Positions 17,239 through 26,777 are shown, counted from the stretch's first letter. The stretch is DNA of 64,000 nt from Sphingobacteriaceae bacterium (GCA_947463785.1 CANHRG010000004.1:1-64000), one strand, 5' to 3'. A program made the numbers and translations. The notes: a model not told the origin generated them from the letters alone.

Positions 17239-18627
17239 ATGAATAAACCCCTACGTTTGGCTTGGCTAATAGCGAGCACCCTCATACTCTTGATCTTTAC
17301 AATCATCACCTCTTGCCAAAAAGAAGAATCCACAAACGGACTTAGCCCCATTGGCCTAAGCCAAGGCAGCCTGCTGGGCGAAAGCAAAACGTTTTTCCAG
17401 AGGGAAGTGCTAACACAGGCGCCCATGTATAACGATGGGAGCCTCCGCCATCAAGTGGGCAAAACTCCTGTTTGGAACAAGGCGGTAGAAGTACAAACCC
17501 AATTTGGCCGGGGCTTAAAAGTTCCTCTGCAATATCAAGATCAGGTATTTATAGAAATTGGCAGCAACAAGGAACTGGTACCGCTGGAAGAATTAAGTTA
17601 TTTGTTTGTTTACACAGACCAGAACGGGCTTAAACACACTGAAGTTGTTACCCGCATCCCCGACGAAGCTTACCGGGAGCACCAAAATGAACCAGGCAGA
17701 ACATTCAGCGGAATTACCATCATTGAAGACTGGTGGGGGAGACCTATAAAAACTTTTCAAACAACAGCACTACAGCAGAGTTATGTATTAGGCAACCCTG
17801 TTAAGTTAGAAAATCCAAAAAAATTAGCTGAACAGGATAATATGGCTCCAAAAGATGATTGTGTTGTGATTTGCACTATCGAAAATGGTTCTTATTCTGT
17901 TGAAATGATTTGTAGGCCTGCTAATGGTGGAAACTCTGATGGAGGGCATCATGAAGAGCCTCGGGAAAATTATGATCAACATCCGCATGGTGGTGGCGGT
18001 GGTGGAGGGCATGATGAAGAGCCTCCGCAGCAACAAGGCAACATTATCCGAAATCAAGTGCAAAATCCTTGCCTTCGCAGATTGGTTAATCAAGTAATCA
18101 GAACTGATATTGATGATGTAATTTCTAAGATAATCTCTAACCTGGACGAGGATATTTTTTTACATATAAGTGTAGTTGACGCTCCTGAAACAACCCATTT
18201 CGAAGCAGCAGAAACGGATTTATACAAGGATCCAAATTCAAATAATATTATCGGAACAATTACACTAAGTACAAATGTATTATCAAATAGTACTAAGGAA
18301 TATGCCGTAACAACCTTTACCCATGAAATTATCCATTCTTATCTAAAATATATTGGTCAAAATAATAGATTGCTGGCACTGGAACATCAAAAAATGGCTT
18401 CTCAATATATTGCTCCGATGGTCCATTTCTTAACCAGAGCTTTTGGCTTATCTGAGCGTGACGCTACTGCTCTTTCATGGATTGGAGTTAGTAATTCTTC
18501 AAGCTATATCAACTCTACTGATTTTAGCTATTCAGGAGAAAGTATATCAAAATCTGAATTGGAGAATATATATAGAGATTATGTTAGCAATCGACTTGGT
18601 CAATCGGTTTGTACTTTAGAAGATTAA
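17239..18627 (+). CDS. Modular lipoprotein with C-terminal HExxH metallopeptidase-like domain
   Basis: The 462-residue product starts with a lipoprotein signal ending in TIITSCQKEE. Residues about 30-200 form a soluble domain with FSGITIIEDWWGRPIKTF, a pattern I associate with large Bacteroidota families of variable surface proteins. Residues about 235-275 are a low-complexity His/Gly/Glu linker (DGGHHEEPRENY, then a Gly-rich run, then HDEEPPQQQ). The C-terminal domain contains THEIIHSYLKYI, with HEIIH at 362-366, and LEHQKMA at 381-387, which supplies Glu382 or His383 as a third zinc ligand. Base composition drops sharply to AT-rich inside the gene near 17830, at the linker. This looks like a conserved carrier fused to an exchangeable effector. 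Substrate and target are unknown. A small secreted partner follows 12 bp later. Confidence 0.7.
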   Translation: MNKPLRLAWLIASTLILLIFTIITSCQKEESTNGLSPIGLSQGSLLGESKTFFQREVLTQAPMYNDGSLRHQVGKTPVWNKAVEVQTQFGRGLKVPLQYQDQVFIEIGSNKELVPLEELSYLFVYTDQNGLKHTEVVTRIPDEAYREHQNEPGRTFSGITIIEDWWGRPIKTFQTTALQQSYVLGNPVKLENPKKLAEQDNMAPKDDCVVICTIENGSYSVEMICRPANGGNSDGGHHEEPRENYDQHPHGGGGGGGHDEEPPQQQGNIIRNQVQNPCLRRLVNQVIRTDIDDVISKIISNLDEDIFLHISVVDAPETTHFEAAETDLYKDPNSNNIIGTITLSTNVLSNSTKEYAVTTFTHEIIHSYLKYIGQNNRLLALEHQKMASQYIAPMVHFLTRAFGLSERDATALSWIGVSNSSSYINSTDFSYSGESISKSELENIYRDYVSNRLGQSVCTLED

Positions 18628-18639
18628 AAATTAGTTGTC

Positions 18640-19254
18640 ATGAAAATTTATGTAAAATTATTATTAATACAATTTTCAATATTGCTACCTGGCAATATGG
18701 TATATGCTCAAAAACGAGATTCTAAAAAAGAAATAACCTTTATTAAATGGCTTTTTCAAAATCCGGAAACTAGACCTTATACAACTCCATATTCTAGAGA
18801 TAGTAGCATTGTTTATGCAGATGGTTTAGATGATAGTAAAATTGCCTACATCAAGAAAGAACTGTTGAACAAAGACACCTTAGAAGATCTGGATTGCAAA
18901 AAAAATAAAGTAGTATTTAGTGAAAGAGAAAAGAAATACATCAAGAAAGAACTTGAAAAAATGAAAAACCGAGTTTGGCCTAAGAATATTTTTTCAAACT
19001 CTATTTTAATAAGTAGAGATACAATAAGTACCCTTAATAAAAAGTCTCATCTTCCTCAATTTGACTTTTTTTCAAGGTATCCGCATGGATATAGTTTTTT
19101 CTCAAGACCGATTTTTTTGAGAAATGGCTCATTATGTATCATTTATTCTGGGTACAATTGCGCTTATTCCTGCTTTGATGACAATCTACTAATTTTCAGG
19201 AAGGAAGGAGAAGGTTGGATAGAACTTATTTCGTTGGTTGAAACGATAATATAA
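18640..19254 (+). CDS. Small secreted protein of unknown function, partner of the metallopeptidase-like lipoprotein
   Basis: I do not recognise a family. The 204-residue product has a signal peptide (LLLIQFSILLPGNMVYAQ) and is probably periplasmic. Two similar lysine-rich helices, KIAYIKKELLNKD and EKKYIKKELEKMK, lie near residues 66-110, and the C-terminal part has a beta-rich block, SRPIFLRNGSLCIIYSGYNC, followed by CFDDNLLIFRKEGEGWIEL, with three Cys residues that could form a disulfide. It is strongly AT-rich, like the C-terminal half of the gene before it, and starts 12 bp after that gene. It may be an inhibitor or immunity partner, or a second secreted component; neither can be decided from sequence. 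Confidence 0.65.
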   Translation: MKIYVKLLLIQFSILLPGNMVYAQKRDSKKEITFIKWLFQNPETRPYTTPYSRDSSIVYADGLDDSKIAYIKKELLNKDTLEDLDCKKNKVVFSEREKKYIKKELEKMKNRVWPKNIFSNSILISRDTISTLNKKSHLPQFDFFSRYPHGYSFFSRPIFLRNGSLCIIYSGYNCAYSCFDDNLLIFRKEGEGWIELISLVETII

Positions 19255-19371
19255 TTTACCAAATAATTGAATCATTAAGAGAAGATTACGGACAAGGCCT
19301 CGACCGGGTCAGTATCTCCCATAAAAAGAAAAACAACCTAATCCACTAGAACCATAAAAGATCTATCAATA

Positions 19372-20667
19372 TCACCCCCAAACCTTCACATACTCTCCTT
19401 TAGGGTCGTAGGTTTGAGCTTGTTTGGCTATGTTGAAGTAGCGGTCTTCACGAGGATCGTTGCCAACACCGGCAACATAGGCCCAATTGCCCCAGTTGCT
19501 GGCCGGGCAATAATCGATCAATTTTTCTTCAAAATAAGCAGCACCCCAGGTCCAGTTCACCTTGAGGTCTTTTACCAAGTAGCTGGCTACATTCTGCCTA
19601 CCGCGGTTACTCATAAAGCCCGTAGCATTTAATTCGTGCATATTGGCGTCAATAAACGGCACGCCCGTTTCACCGTTTTTCCATTTCACAAAGAGTTCTT
19701 CCTGATTGGGTGCTTCGGCGGGAGCCTGCCCTTTAAAACCAGACTTTTGGAAAAATTTATTCCCATGCTTTTTAAACATGAAACGGAAATAATCTCGCCA
19801 AAGGAGCTCAAAAACCAACCAGTATGTAGATTCATTAGCTGTGCGCTCCTGTTCGTATTTTTTCACCTCCCAATACACCTCTCTGGGTGAAAGGCAACCC
19901 AAAGCCAGCCATGGAGAGAGTTTAGAGGAATAATCTGCGCCCAGCAAGCCATTACGCGTTTCTTTGTAATTTCTCAAGGCATCGCGATCCCAGAAATAGG
20001 TTTTCATGCGTGTAAGCCCGGCGGTTTCACCACCCTGAAATTCCAAAACCACTCGTTCGTCGGCAGGCACAGTTTCAGTATAGCCTAGATCGGCCAATTC
20101 GGGTAGCGATTGAATTTCCAAACCTGCCGGAATTTGGATTTGAGTAGGTTGGTCAAAACATGGACGTACAAAACTGTCTCGCTCAACCTTTTTACGAAAA
20201 TTAGTAAACACATCCGGAATATCCTTGATTGGAAATGGAAGATGTTCTTTATGGTAAAGTGTATGCCCGATGAAGTGCTTCAAATTAACTTGCTGTTTCC
20301 ACAGCGCCTCCTCTACCCGTTCAGAAATCTGTGTCTCCTCAAAAGCAACTTCCCGATGGTGATACACCTCATGAACTCCATAGCGAGCCACTAGTTTCGG
20401 GATTTCATCCTCAGGCTTGCCGAGTACGGTAAGCAAATCACCGCCCAAATTTTGTAGGGATTTTTTAAGATCTGCAACGCTTTCTAATATGAATTTAGCC
20501 CGGATACTTCCAGTTTTCTTGGCCGGATATTCACTTGGGCCATAGTGCCGAGGGTCAAAGCAATACACCGGTAATACAAGATCTCCCCTTCGGGTTGCCT
20601 CCAACAACATTTCATTGTCGTGGATCCTCAAATCCTTCCTAAACCATACCAGTATAACTTTATCCAT
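19372..20667 (-). CDS. Cryptochrome DASH / photolyase-family flavoprotein
   Basis: The 431-residue protein has the photolyase N-domain (LVWFRKDLRIHDNEMLLEA) and a C-terminal FAD domain with the DASH-type stretch WLALGCLSPREVYWEVKKYE, then YWLVFELLWRDYFRFMFKKHG and NWGNWAYVAGVGNDPREDRY. Cryptochrome DASH proteins repair cyclobutane dimers in single-stranded or looped DNA and may act as blue-light sensors. I use the ATG at 20667; a GTG three codons upstream is possible. It is preceded 16 bp upstream by a DUF2256 gene, a frequent neighbour of this family, and is convergent with the accessory pair to its left. Confidence 0.9.
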   Translation of the reverse strand: MDKVILVWFRKDLRIHDNEMLLEATRRGDLVLPVYCFDPRHYGPSEYPAKKTGSIRAKFILESVADLKKSLQNLGGDLLTVLGKPEDEIPKLVARYGVHEVYHHREVAFEETQISERVEEALWKQQVNLKHFIGHTLYHKEHLPFPIKDIPDVFTNFRKKVERDSFVRPCFDQPTQIQIPAGLEIQSLPELADLGYTETVPADERVVLEFQGGETAGLTRMKTYFWDRDALRNYKETRNGLLGADYSSKLSPWLALGCLSPREVYWEVKKYEQERTANESTYWLVFELLWRDYFRFMFKKHGNKFFQKSGFKGQAPAEAPNQEELFVKWKNGETGVPFIDANMHELNATGFMSNRGRQNVASYLVKDLKVNWTWGAAYFEEKLIDYCPASNWGNWAYVAGVGNDPREDRYFNIAKQAQTYDPKGEYVKVWG

Positions 20668-20682
20668 CGTTTTCACCCTAAT

Positions 20683-20877
20683 TTAAACAATCTTACGCTG
20701 CTTTTTACACGCCTCACTACAATACTTCACCGCTTCCCAATTTTTTGCCCACTTTTTACGCCAATGAAATGGGCGTTGACAAACCAAACAGGTTTTTTCG
20801 GGCAATTGATGTGGATTGTGATTTGGCACGAACAAATATTTGGCATTTATCTCAATTGAAAGTCTGGAAAGCTTCAT
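20683..20877 (-). CDS. DUF2256 zinc-ribbon protein
   Basis: The 64-residue protein has the DUF2256 pattern: CLVCQRPFHWRKKW, then WEAVKYCSEACKKQRK. Four Cys residues in two CxxC-like pairs probably bind zinc. The function of the family is unknown, but it often lies next to cryptochrome DASH or photolyase genes, and here it is the first gene of a dicistron with cryptochrome DASH. It is divergent from an SDR/flavin reductase pair with 88 bp between the ATGs. Confidence 0.85.
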   Translation of the reverse strand: MKLSRLSIEINAKYLFVPNHNPHQLPEKTCLVCQRPFHWRKKWAKNWEAVKYCSEACKKQRKIV

Positions 20878-20896
20878 TTTTTATCATTCAGATGTA

Positions 20897-20913
20897 AGAT
20901 TTTGGTAAAATCT
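20897..20913. promoter_or_regulatory. Perfect inverted repeat in the divergent light-cluster promoter
   Basis: AGATTTT-GGT-AAAATCT is an exact palindrome with 7-bp arms, centred in the 88-bp gap between the DUF2256-cryptochrome and the SDR-flavin reductase transcripts. It sits just upstream of the TTTG (20915-20918) and TACCTTTG (20935-20942) promoter words of the SDR gene. The position fits an operator for a dimeric regulator; no regulator gene is adjacent. Confidence 0.45.
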
Positions 20914-20934
20914 GATTTGATTTCACATTTGAGA

Positions 20935-20942
20935 TACCTTTG
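20935..20942 (+). promoter_or_regulatory. -7 promoter box of the SDR-flavin reductase operon
   Basis: TACCTTTG matches TAnnTTTG exactly, 23 nt before the ATG at 20966. A TTTG at 20915-20918, 16 bp upstream, may be the -33 element. Confidence 0.6.
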
Positions 20943-20965
20943 TAGCGATTTCAGCAAAGAATAAT

Positions 20966-21664
20966 ATGAACGGATTATCAGGTAAAAATATACTAGTTAT
21001 TGGCGCCAGCTCGGGAATTGGTGCCGAGGTTGCGAAGCGTTTAAGTGCAGCGGGTGCAAAAACCAGTACCGCTTCTCGAAGCAGTGGTACAGACCATGTT
21101 TGGGATGCAACGAATCCAACTTCCGATCTAAGTTCCATTTTACCTGATCAGTTAGACGGTTTGGTGTACTGCCCAGGCAGTATCAACCTGAAACCATTTA
21201 GTCGATTAAGCGATGAGGATTTCTTGAACGATTTTCAACTGAATGTGTTGGGCGCAATCCGAGCTATCCGCCAGGCTATACCTGCACTTAAACGCTCTGG
21301 GAATGCCAGTGTGGTTTTATTCAGTACGGTTGCCGCTAGCCAAGGCATGAATTTTCATGCCTCGGTAGCTACTTCAAAAAGAGCTTTGGAAGGGCTGGCC
21401 TTATCGTTAGCTGCAGAGTTTGCCGGGAGCAATATTCGTTTCAATGTAATTGCCCCTTCTCTTACGGATACTCCTTTATCTGCATCCTTATTATCTAGTC
21501 CAGAAAAGCAGGAAGCCTCTGCAAAAAGACATCCACTTGGGCGTATCGGCAATACCAACGACATGGCCGGAGCGACTTTATTTTTATTGAGTGACGACAG
21601 CTCATGGATGACTGGCCAGATTTTATCCGTAGATGGTGGATTATCAAGCATTAAAACCTTATGA
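20966..21664 (+). CDS. Short-chain dehydrogenase/reductase
   Basis: The 232-residue protein is a classical SDR: nucleotide-binding GASSGIGAEVAKRL at the N-terminus, the structural motif YCPGSIN (an NNAG variant), the catalytic Ser in FSTVAASQG with the Tyr position replaced in this region (FHASVATSKRALEG, where the usual YxxSK reads HxxVATSK), and GQILSVDGGLSS at the C-terminus. The missing catalytic Tyr is notable and could mean altered chemistry. The substrate is unknown. The stop overlaps the flavin reductase start by 4 bp. SDR and flavin reductase genes beside cryptochrome DASH recur in Bacteroidota, as far as I know. Confidence 0.85.
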   Translation: MNGLSGKNILVIGASSGIGAEVAKRLSAAGAKTSTASRSSGTDHVWDATNPTSDLSSILPDQLDGLVYCPGSINLKPFSRLSDEDFLNDFQLNVLGAIRAIRQAIPALKRSGNASVVLFSTVAASQGMNFHASVATSKRALEGLALSLAAEFAGSNIRFNVIAPSLTDTPLSASLLSSPEKQEASAKRHPLGRIGNTNDMAGATLFLLSDDSSWMTGQILSVDGGLSSIKTL

Positions 21665-22293
21665 AAATTTTTACTTCTGCAGATATAGCCGATCAAGATA
21701 AACGCTTCCGCACAACGTTTATCAATAGCCTATCCGGATTCAAAAGTGTACAATTGCTAGGCACTATCAGTCCAGAAGGTAAACCCAACCTGGCCATTTT
21801 CAATTCTATTTTCCATGTGGGAGCACATCCACCACTGCTGGGTCACATCATCAGACCGAAAGGACCTGAGCACGATACCTTAGAAAATATCCTGAAAACA
21901 GGTTATTACACGCTGAACAATATTCAAGAAAGCTATTACAAACAAGCACATCAAACCAGTGCCCGTTATCTTTCCGGAGAGTCGGAGTTTGAGGCCTGCG
22001 GTTTTACATCAGAATTGATTGGCGACTTCCCTGTTCCATTTGTGAAGGAAGCCAGCATTAAAATTGGATTGAAATTAAGAGAAGCTCTACCGCTCATTGT
22101 TAACGATACCAAGGTAATCATCGGTGAAATCGAACTCATCCAACTCGACGAAACACTTGTAGGCGAAGATGGCTATGTAGATCTTGAAAAAGCAGGCAGC
22201 ATTACTTGTGCAGGGCTAGACAGTTACCACCGCACCACAAAAATTGGGCGTTTGGCCTACGCCAAGCCTGGGCTAGAACCGAGAGACTTGTAG
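21661..22293 (+). CDS. Flavin reductase family protein (FMN-binding split barrel)
   Basis: The 210-residue protein has the split-barrel flavin-binding pattern: SVQLLGTISPEGKPNLAIFN, GAHPPLLGHIIRP, and DTLENILKTGYYTLNNIQ. Members bind FMN and use NAD(P)H to reduce flavin or a substrate. It is translationally coupled to the SDR gene (ATGA overlap). Given the cryptochrome cluster, it might supply reduced flavin, which is inference. It is followed by a 55-bp gap and the convergent nucleotide-sugar operon. Confidence 0.82.
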   Translation: MKIFTSADIADQDKRFRTTFINSLSGFKSVQLLGTISPEGKPNLAIFNSIFHVGAHPPLLGHIIRPKGPEHDTLENILKTGYYTLNNIQESYYKQAHQTSARYLSGESEFEACGFTSELIGDFPVPFVKEASIKIGLKLREALPLIVNDTKVIIGEIELIQLDETLVGEDGYVDLEKAGSITCAGLDSYHRTTKIGRLAYAKPGLEPRDL

Positions 22294-22348
22294 CTATTAA
22301 GTTGTGGGGGCTACGTGCATCGTACAACACACTACTTACAACCCAAAA

Positions 22349-23404
22349 CTACCGTTTAGCGTACTGCTCCTGATAATAGGCTTGGTAATGCCCCGAAGTT
22401 ACCTCGCTCAACCAGTCTTCATTGCTTAAGTACCAGTCTACCGTTTTCTCCAAACCTTCCTCAAATTGCAAGCTTGGCTCCCAACCCAATTCGTTTTTGA
22501 GCTTGGCTGCATCAATAGCATAACGCAAATCGTGGCCGGCACGGTCGGTTACAAAACTGATCAGTTTTGCAGATTCGCCTTCAGCACGACCCAGTTTACG
22601 ATCCATAATTTGGCAAAGCAGACGAATCAGATCAATGTTTTTCCATTCGTTATGTCCACCAATATTATAGGTTTCTCCGGCTTTAGCCTGATGAAAAATT
22701 ACATCAATTGCCCGGGCATGATCTTCAACCCATAACCAATCGCGAACATTTTCTCCCTTACCATAAACCGGAATAGGTTTGTTGTTTTTGATGTTGTGTA
22801 TTGCCAATGGGATCAACTTTTCCGGAAAATGGTGTGAACCGTAATTGTTTGAGCAATTGGAAATAACGGCGTCTATACCATAGGTATCGTGATATGCCCT
22901 GACAAAATGATCGGAGCTTGCTTTTGAAGCTGAGTACGGGCTGTGCGGATCGTACGGTGTTTCTTCGGTAAACATGCCAGAACCCATGGCTAAGGCTCCA
23001 TAAACCTCGTCGGTAGAAACGTGGTAAAAACGCGTTTTATCGTAACGATCGGCCCAGTGTTTACGGGCGGCGTTTAATAAGTTTACCGTACCCAATACAT
23101 TGGTCATTACGAATTCGGTAGGGTTACTGATCGAACGGTCCACATGCGATTCGGCAGCCAAATGGATTACGGCATCCGGTTGTTCGGTAGCAAAAAGTTC
23201 ATCGATGAACGCAGCATCCACAATATCACCTTTCACAAAACGGTAATTGGCCGCCTGCTCCACATCCTTCAAATTCATCAAATTACCGGCATAGGTCAGT
23301 TTGTCTAAATTGATAATTTGATATTCGGGATAGGTTTTAACGAAACGTCTAACTACATGCGATCCGATAAATCCGGCGCCGCCGGTGATGATAATTTTTT
23401 TCAT
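22349..23404 (-). CDS. rfbB: dTDP-glucose 4,6-dehydratase
   Basis: The 351-residue extended SDR converts dTDP-glucose to dTDP-4-keto-6-deoxyglucose for rhamnose and other deoxysugars in surface glycans. It shows TGGAGFIGSHVVRRFV for NAD binding, HVSTDEVYGAL with the Thr-Asp-Glu active site, YSASKASSDHFVRAY with YxxxK, and SNNYGSHHFPEKLIPL. It is the last gene of a four-gene operon; its ATG overlaps the galE stop by 4 bp. No rfbA, rfbC or rfbD follow here. Confidence 0.93.
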   Translation of the reverse strand: MKKIIITGGAGFIGSHVVRRFVKTYPEYQIINLDKLTYAGNLMNLKDVEQAANYRFVKGDIVDAAFIDELFATEQPDAVIHLAAESHVDRSISNPTEFVMTNVLGTVNLLNAARKHWADRYDKTRFYHVSTDEVYGALAMGSGMFTEETPYDPHSPYSASKASSDHFVRAYHDTYGIDAVISNCSNNYGSHHFPEKLIPLAIHNIKNNKPIPVYGKGENVRDWLWVEDHARAIDVIFHQAKAGETYNIGGHNEWKNIDLIRLLCQIMDRKLGRAEGESAKLISFVTDRAGHDLRYAIDAAKLKNELGWEPSLQFEEGLEKTVDWYLSNEDWLSEVTSGHYQAYYQEQYAKR

Positions 23405-24429
23405 ACAATAGGATGTTCAGATAAATAGTTTTCCCAAGCCCAAGCCGAGCGCATCATTTCTGCTAAATCTAGCTCAGCTTTCCAGCCCAGTAGTTGTTCG
23501 GCTTTTTTTACTTCACCCCAAATTTGTTCTACATCTCCGGGGCGTCGTGGGCCGATGGTATAATTCAATTTTTCTCCGCTTACGGTTTCAAAAGCTTGAA
23601 TCACTTCCAGCACCGAGATGCCTTTTCCCGTACCGATATTGAAAACGTCGTAATTCGTAGTTTTATTCAGCTGCAAGGCTTCTAGCGCAGCAATATGCGC
23701 CTTCGCCAGGTCAACTACATGGATGTAATCGCGGATGCAGCTACCATCCGGAGTATTGTAATCGCTACCGTAAACGGTCAGCGATTCGCGTTTGCCAATA
23801 GCGGTTTGGGTGATAAAAGGAACAAGATTTTGTGGTATGCCGATAGGCAATTCGCCAATTAAGGCAGAAGCATGGGCACCCACAGGGTTAAAATACCGTA
23901 AGGAAATAACATTGAAATTCTCGTTCACCTTCGTCAGGTCACGCAACATTTCTTCGGCAATTTGCTTGGTATTGCCATAGGGCGATTCAGCAGGCTGCAC
24001 CGGAGCATCTTCGGCCACCGGAAGCTGCTTGGGCTGGCCATACACCGTACAGCTAGACGAGAATACAAAATTAACCGCTCTCGAACCACGAGCGTTCAGC
24101 AGGTTGATTAGCGAATAGAAATTGTTGCGGTAATAGCTCAGCGGCTCAGCAACCGATTCGCCCACAGCTTTAAAAGCTGCAAAATGAATAATATTAGTGA
24201 TGTGGTGCTCTTGGATGAAATCACGGGTGGCTTGCTCATCGCACAAATCCAGCTGCTGAAATACCGGTACTACACCGGTTATTTTTTCAATCTGATCTAC
24301 AATTTTGGCCGAAGAGTTACACAGGTTATCGATTATGATGGGCTCATAGCCAGCAGCTATCAGTTCAACTACCGTATGCGAACCAATGTAACCGGTACCT
24401 CCGGTCACCAAAACTTTTACCTTACTCAT
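23401..24429 (-). CDS. galE: UDP-glucose 4-epimerase
   Basis: GalE interconverts UDP-glucose and UDP-galactose. The 342-residue extended SDR has [17 protein letters not shown] for NAD binding, [11 protein letters not shown], the catalytic Ser-Ser-Cys region [23 protein letters not shown] with YxxxK, and the late [16 protein letters not shown] block typical of GalE. It overlaps both neighbours by 4 bp, as the third gene of the nucleotide-sugar operon. Confidence 0.93.
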   Translation of the reverse strand: MSKVKVLVTGGTGYIGSHTVVELIAAGYEPIIIDNLCNSSAKIVDQIEKITGVVPVFQQLDLCDEQATRDFIQEHHITNIIHFAAFKAVGESVAEPLSYYRNNFYSLINLLNARGSRAVNFVFSSSCTVYGQPKQLPVAEDAPVQPAESPYGNTKQIAEEMLRDLTKVNENFNVISLRYFNPVGAHASALIGELPIGIPQNLVPFITQTAIGKRESLTVYGSDYNTPDGSCIRDYIHVVDLAKAHIAALEALQLNKTTNYDVFNIGTGKGISVLEVIQAFETVSGEKLNYTIGPRRPGDVEQIWGEVKKAEQLLGWKAELDLAEMMRSAWAWENYLSEHPIV

Positions 24430-25409
24430 TTCTTATTGTAATAGCTAAAATCCTTGTGCTGTATTTCTTTTTCAGGCAAGGATTTAAAGTACTCATACGT
24501 AATCTTCAAACCTTCAGCACGTCCCACTTTCGGCTCCCAACCTAAAATGGCTTTGGCCTTGCTAATGTCCGGACGGCGCTGTTTAGGATCGTCGGTGGGT
24601 AAAGGCTTGAACACCAGTTTTTGTTTGGTACCCGTTAATTTGATGATCTCCTCACCAAACTCTTTGATGGTAATTTCATCAGGGTTACCAATGTTTACCG
24701 GCTGGGTATAATCCGAAAATAACAGTCGGTAAATCCCTTCCACCAAATCATCTACATAACAAAATGAACGGGTTTGCGAACCATCGCCAAATACGGTGAG
24801 ATCTTCGCCACGTAAAGCCTGACCAATAAAAGCCGGTAATACCCGACCATCGTTCAAACGCATACGCGGACCATAGGTATTGAAAATACGGACAATACGG
24901 GTTTCCAATCCGTGGAAGGTATGGTAAGCCATGGTCATGGCTTCTTGAAAGCGCTTGGCTTCGTCGTAAACTCCTCTCGGCCCAACCGGATTCACATTAC
25001 CCCAATATTCTTCCGGCTGTGGATTAACGGTTGGATCTCCGTAAACCTCTGAAGTAGAAGCAATCAGAATTCTGGCTTTTTTTACGCGTGCCAATCCCAA
25101 TAGATTATGAATTCCTAAAGAGCCTACTTTCAGCGTCTGAATTGGGATTTTCAAATAATCAATCGGACTGGCCGGTGAAGCAAAATGCAGGATATAATCC
25201 AACTCTCCGGATACGTGGACAAACTTGGATACATCGTGGTTATGGAATTCAAAATTTTCGAGCTGAAACAAATGCTCAATGTTGCGTAAATCACCGGTAA
25301 TCAAATTGTCCATGGCAATAACATGGAAATCTTCTTTGATAAAACGGTCGCAAAGGTGTGAACCTAAGAAACCGGCTGCTCCGGTAATGAGAACGCGTTT
25401 TCTACTCAT
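24426..25409 (-). CDS. UDP-glucuronate decarboxylase (UDP-xylose synthase)
   Basis: The 327-residue extended SDR resembles UXS proteins: [70 protein letters not shown] with YxxxK, and [20 protein letters not shown]. It would oxidise and decarboxylate UDP-glucuronate to UDP-xylose, which agrees with the UDP-glucose 6-dehydrogenase gene directly upstream that makes its substrate. The start overlaps that gene's stop by 4 bp. Confidence 0.88.
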   Translation of the reverse strand: MSRKRVLITGAAGFLGSHLCDRFIKEDFHVIAMDNLITGDLRNIEHLFQLENFEFHNHDVSKFVHVSGELDYILHFASPASPIDYLKIPIQTLKVGSLGIHNLLGLARVKKARILIASTSEVYGDPTVNPQPEEYWGNVNPVGPRGVYDEAKRFQEAMTMAYHTFHGLETRIVRIFNTYGPRMRLNDGRVLPAFIGQALRGEDLTVFGDGSQTRSFCYVDDLVEGIYRLLFSDYTQPVNIGNPDEITIKEFGEEIIKLTGTKQKLVFKPLPTDDPKQRRPDISKAKAILGWEPKVGRAEGLKITYEYFKSLPEKEIQHKDFSYYNKK

Positions 25410-26719
25410 GATTGAATTAATTTACGACCAATGCTGTTATAATAAAAACCCAGATCGATCATTTTCTCCAAATCGTATAGATTTCGGCCATCGAAAATAA
25501 CCTTGTTGTTGAGTTTCTGTTCCATCAATTCGAAATCCGGATTGCGGAACAAGGACCATTCAGTCACAATCAATAAGGCATCGGCTCCAGCTAAAGCGGA
25601 ATAAGCATCTTCGGCATAACTGATTTGATCGCCTACTAATTTCTTCACGTTAGGCATAGCCTCCGGATCGAAAGCACAGATGCTTGCCCCTGCTCTTACC
25701 AATTCATCAATAATGTACAATGCCGGTGCTTCGCGTATATCGTCGGTTTCTGGCTTAAAGGCCAATCCCCATAGGGCAAACTTCTTGCCTTTCACATCTC
25801 CCTTGAAATAGCTTTTTACTTTATCTGAAAGAATCTTCTTCTGGATCTCATTGACTTCCATTACCGCATCCAGAATTTTAAAATCGTATTGATTTTCATC
25901 GGCTGATTTGGCTAGAGCCTGTACGTCTTTCGGAAAACAACTGCCACCATAACCTACGCCCGGAAATAAGAAGCGTTTACCGATACGCTCGTCCGAACCT
26001 ATGCCTTTACGCACCGCATCTACATCGGCCCCAACCAGCTCACACAGGTTGGCGATCTCGTTCATGAAGGAGATTTTGGTGGCCAGGAAAGAATTGGCAG
26101 CATATTTGGTCAGCTCTGAAGAGCGTTCGTCCATGAAAACAATCGGGTTACCCTGACGCACGTAAGGGCCATACAATTCGGCCATCAGTTTTTGTGCTTT
26201 TTCGCTCTGCGTACCTACCACCACTCGGTCGGGTTTCATGAAATCTTCTACGGCTACGCCTTCTCTTAAAAACTCCGGGTTCGAAACTACATCTACTTCT
26301 ACTTTTGTATTGGCTACAAAAACGGCTTTTACTTTATCTGCGGTGCCTACCGGAACGGTTGATTTGGTCACCACTACTTTATAATCGGTAACGAGTTGTG
26401 CAATGTCTTTAGCAGCCCCCAGCACATAGCTCAAATCGGCAGCGCCATCGCCATCGGGCGGAGTAGGTAAAGCCAAGAAAATGATTTTTGCGTCGGCAAT
26501 GGCTTCTGCCAGCTTGGTAGTAAACTTCAAGCGACCTTGTTCAATATTGCGGTGAAAAAGTACGTCCAAACCGGGCTCATAAATGGGCACCTTGCCGGCT
26601 TTCATTAATTCTACTTTTTCTTCGTTGATATCTACACACGTTACCGTATTGCCGGTTTCGGCCAAGCAAGTGCCTGTTACCAATCCTACATATCCGGTGC
26701 CTACAACAGCTATTTTCAT
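25406..26719 (-). CDS. ugd: UDP-glucose 6-dehydrogenase
   Basis: This 437-residue enzyme oxidises UDP-glucose twice to UDP-glucuronate with NAD+. Motifs are [17 protein letters not shown] at the N-terminus, [15 protein letters not shown] with the catalytic Cys, and [18 protein letters not shown] in the UDP-binding domain. It heads the operon ugd-UDP-xylose synthase-galE-rfbB, in which every junction is an ATGA overlap. The products feed surface polysaccharide, and the divergent neighbour waaA also acts in the envelope. Confidence 0.95.
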   Translation of the reverse strand: MKIAVVGTGYVGLVTGTCLAETGNTVTCVDINEEKVELMKAGKVPIYEPGLDVLFHRNIEQGRLKFTTKLAEAIADAKIIFLALPTPPDGDGAADLSYVLGAAKDIAQLVTDYKVVVTKSTVPVGTADKVKAVFVANTKVEVDVVSNPEFLREGVAVEDFMKPDRVVVGTQSEKAQKLMAELYGPYVRQGNPIVFMDERSSELTKYAANSFLATKISFMNEIANLCELVGADVDAVRKGIGSDERIGKRFLFPGVGYGGSCFPKDVQALAKSADENQYDFKILDAVMEVNEIQKKILSDKVKSYFKGDVKGKKFALWGLAFKPETDDIREAPALYIIDELVRAGASICAFDPEAMPNVKKLVGDQISYAEDAYSALAGADALLIVTEWSLFRNPDFELMEQKLNNKVIFDGRNLYDLEKMIDLGFYYNSIGRKLIQS

Positions 26720-26777
26720 TCGGCGTGACTATTTTTTAGGTAATTTAACATTAACTTCGGCGAAGATAAGAATTTAG

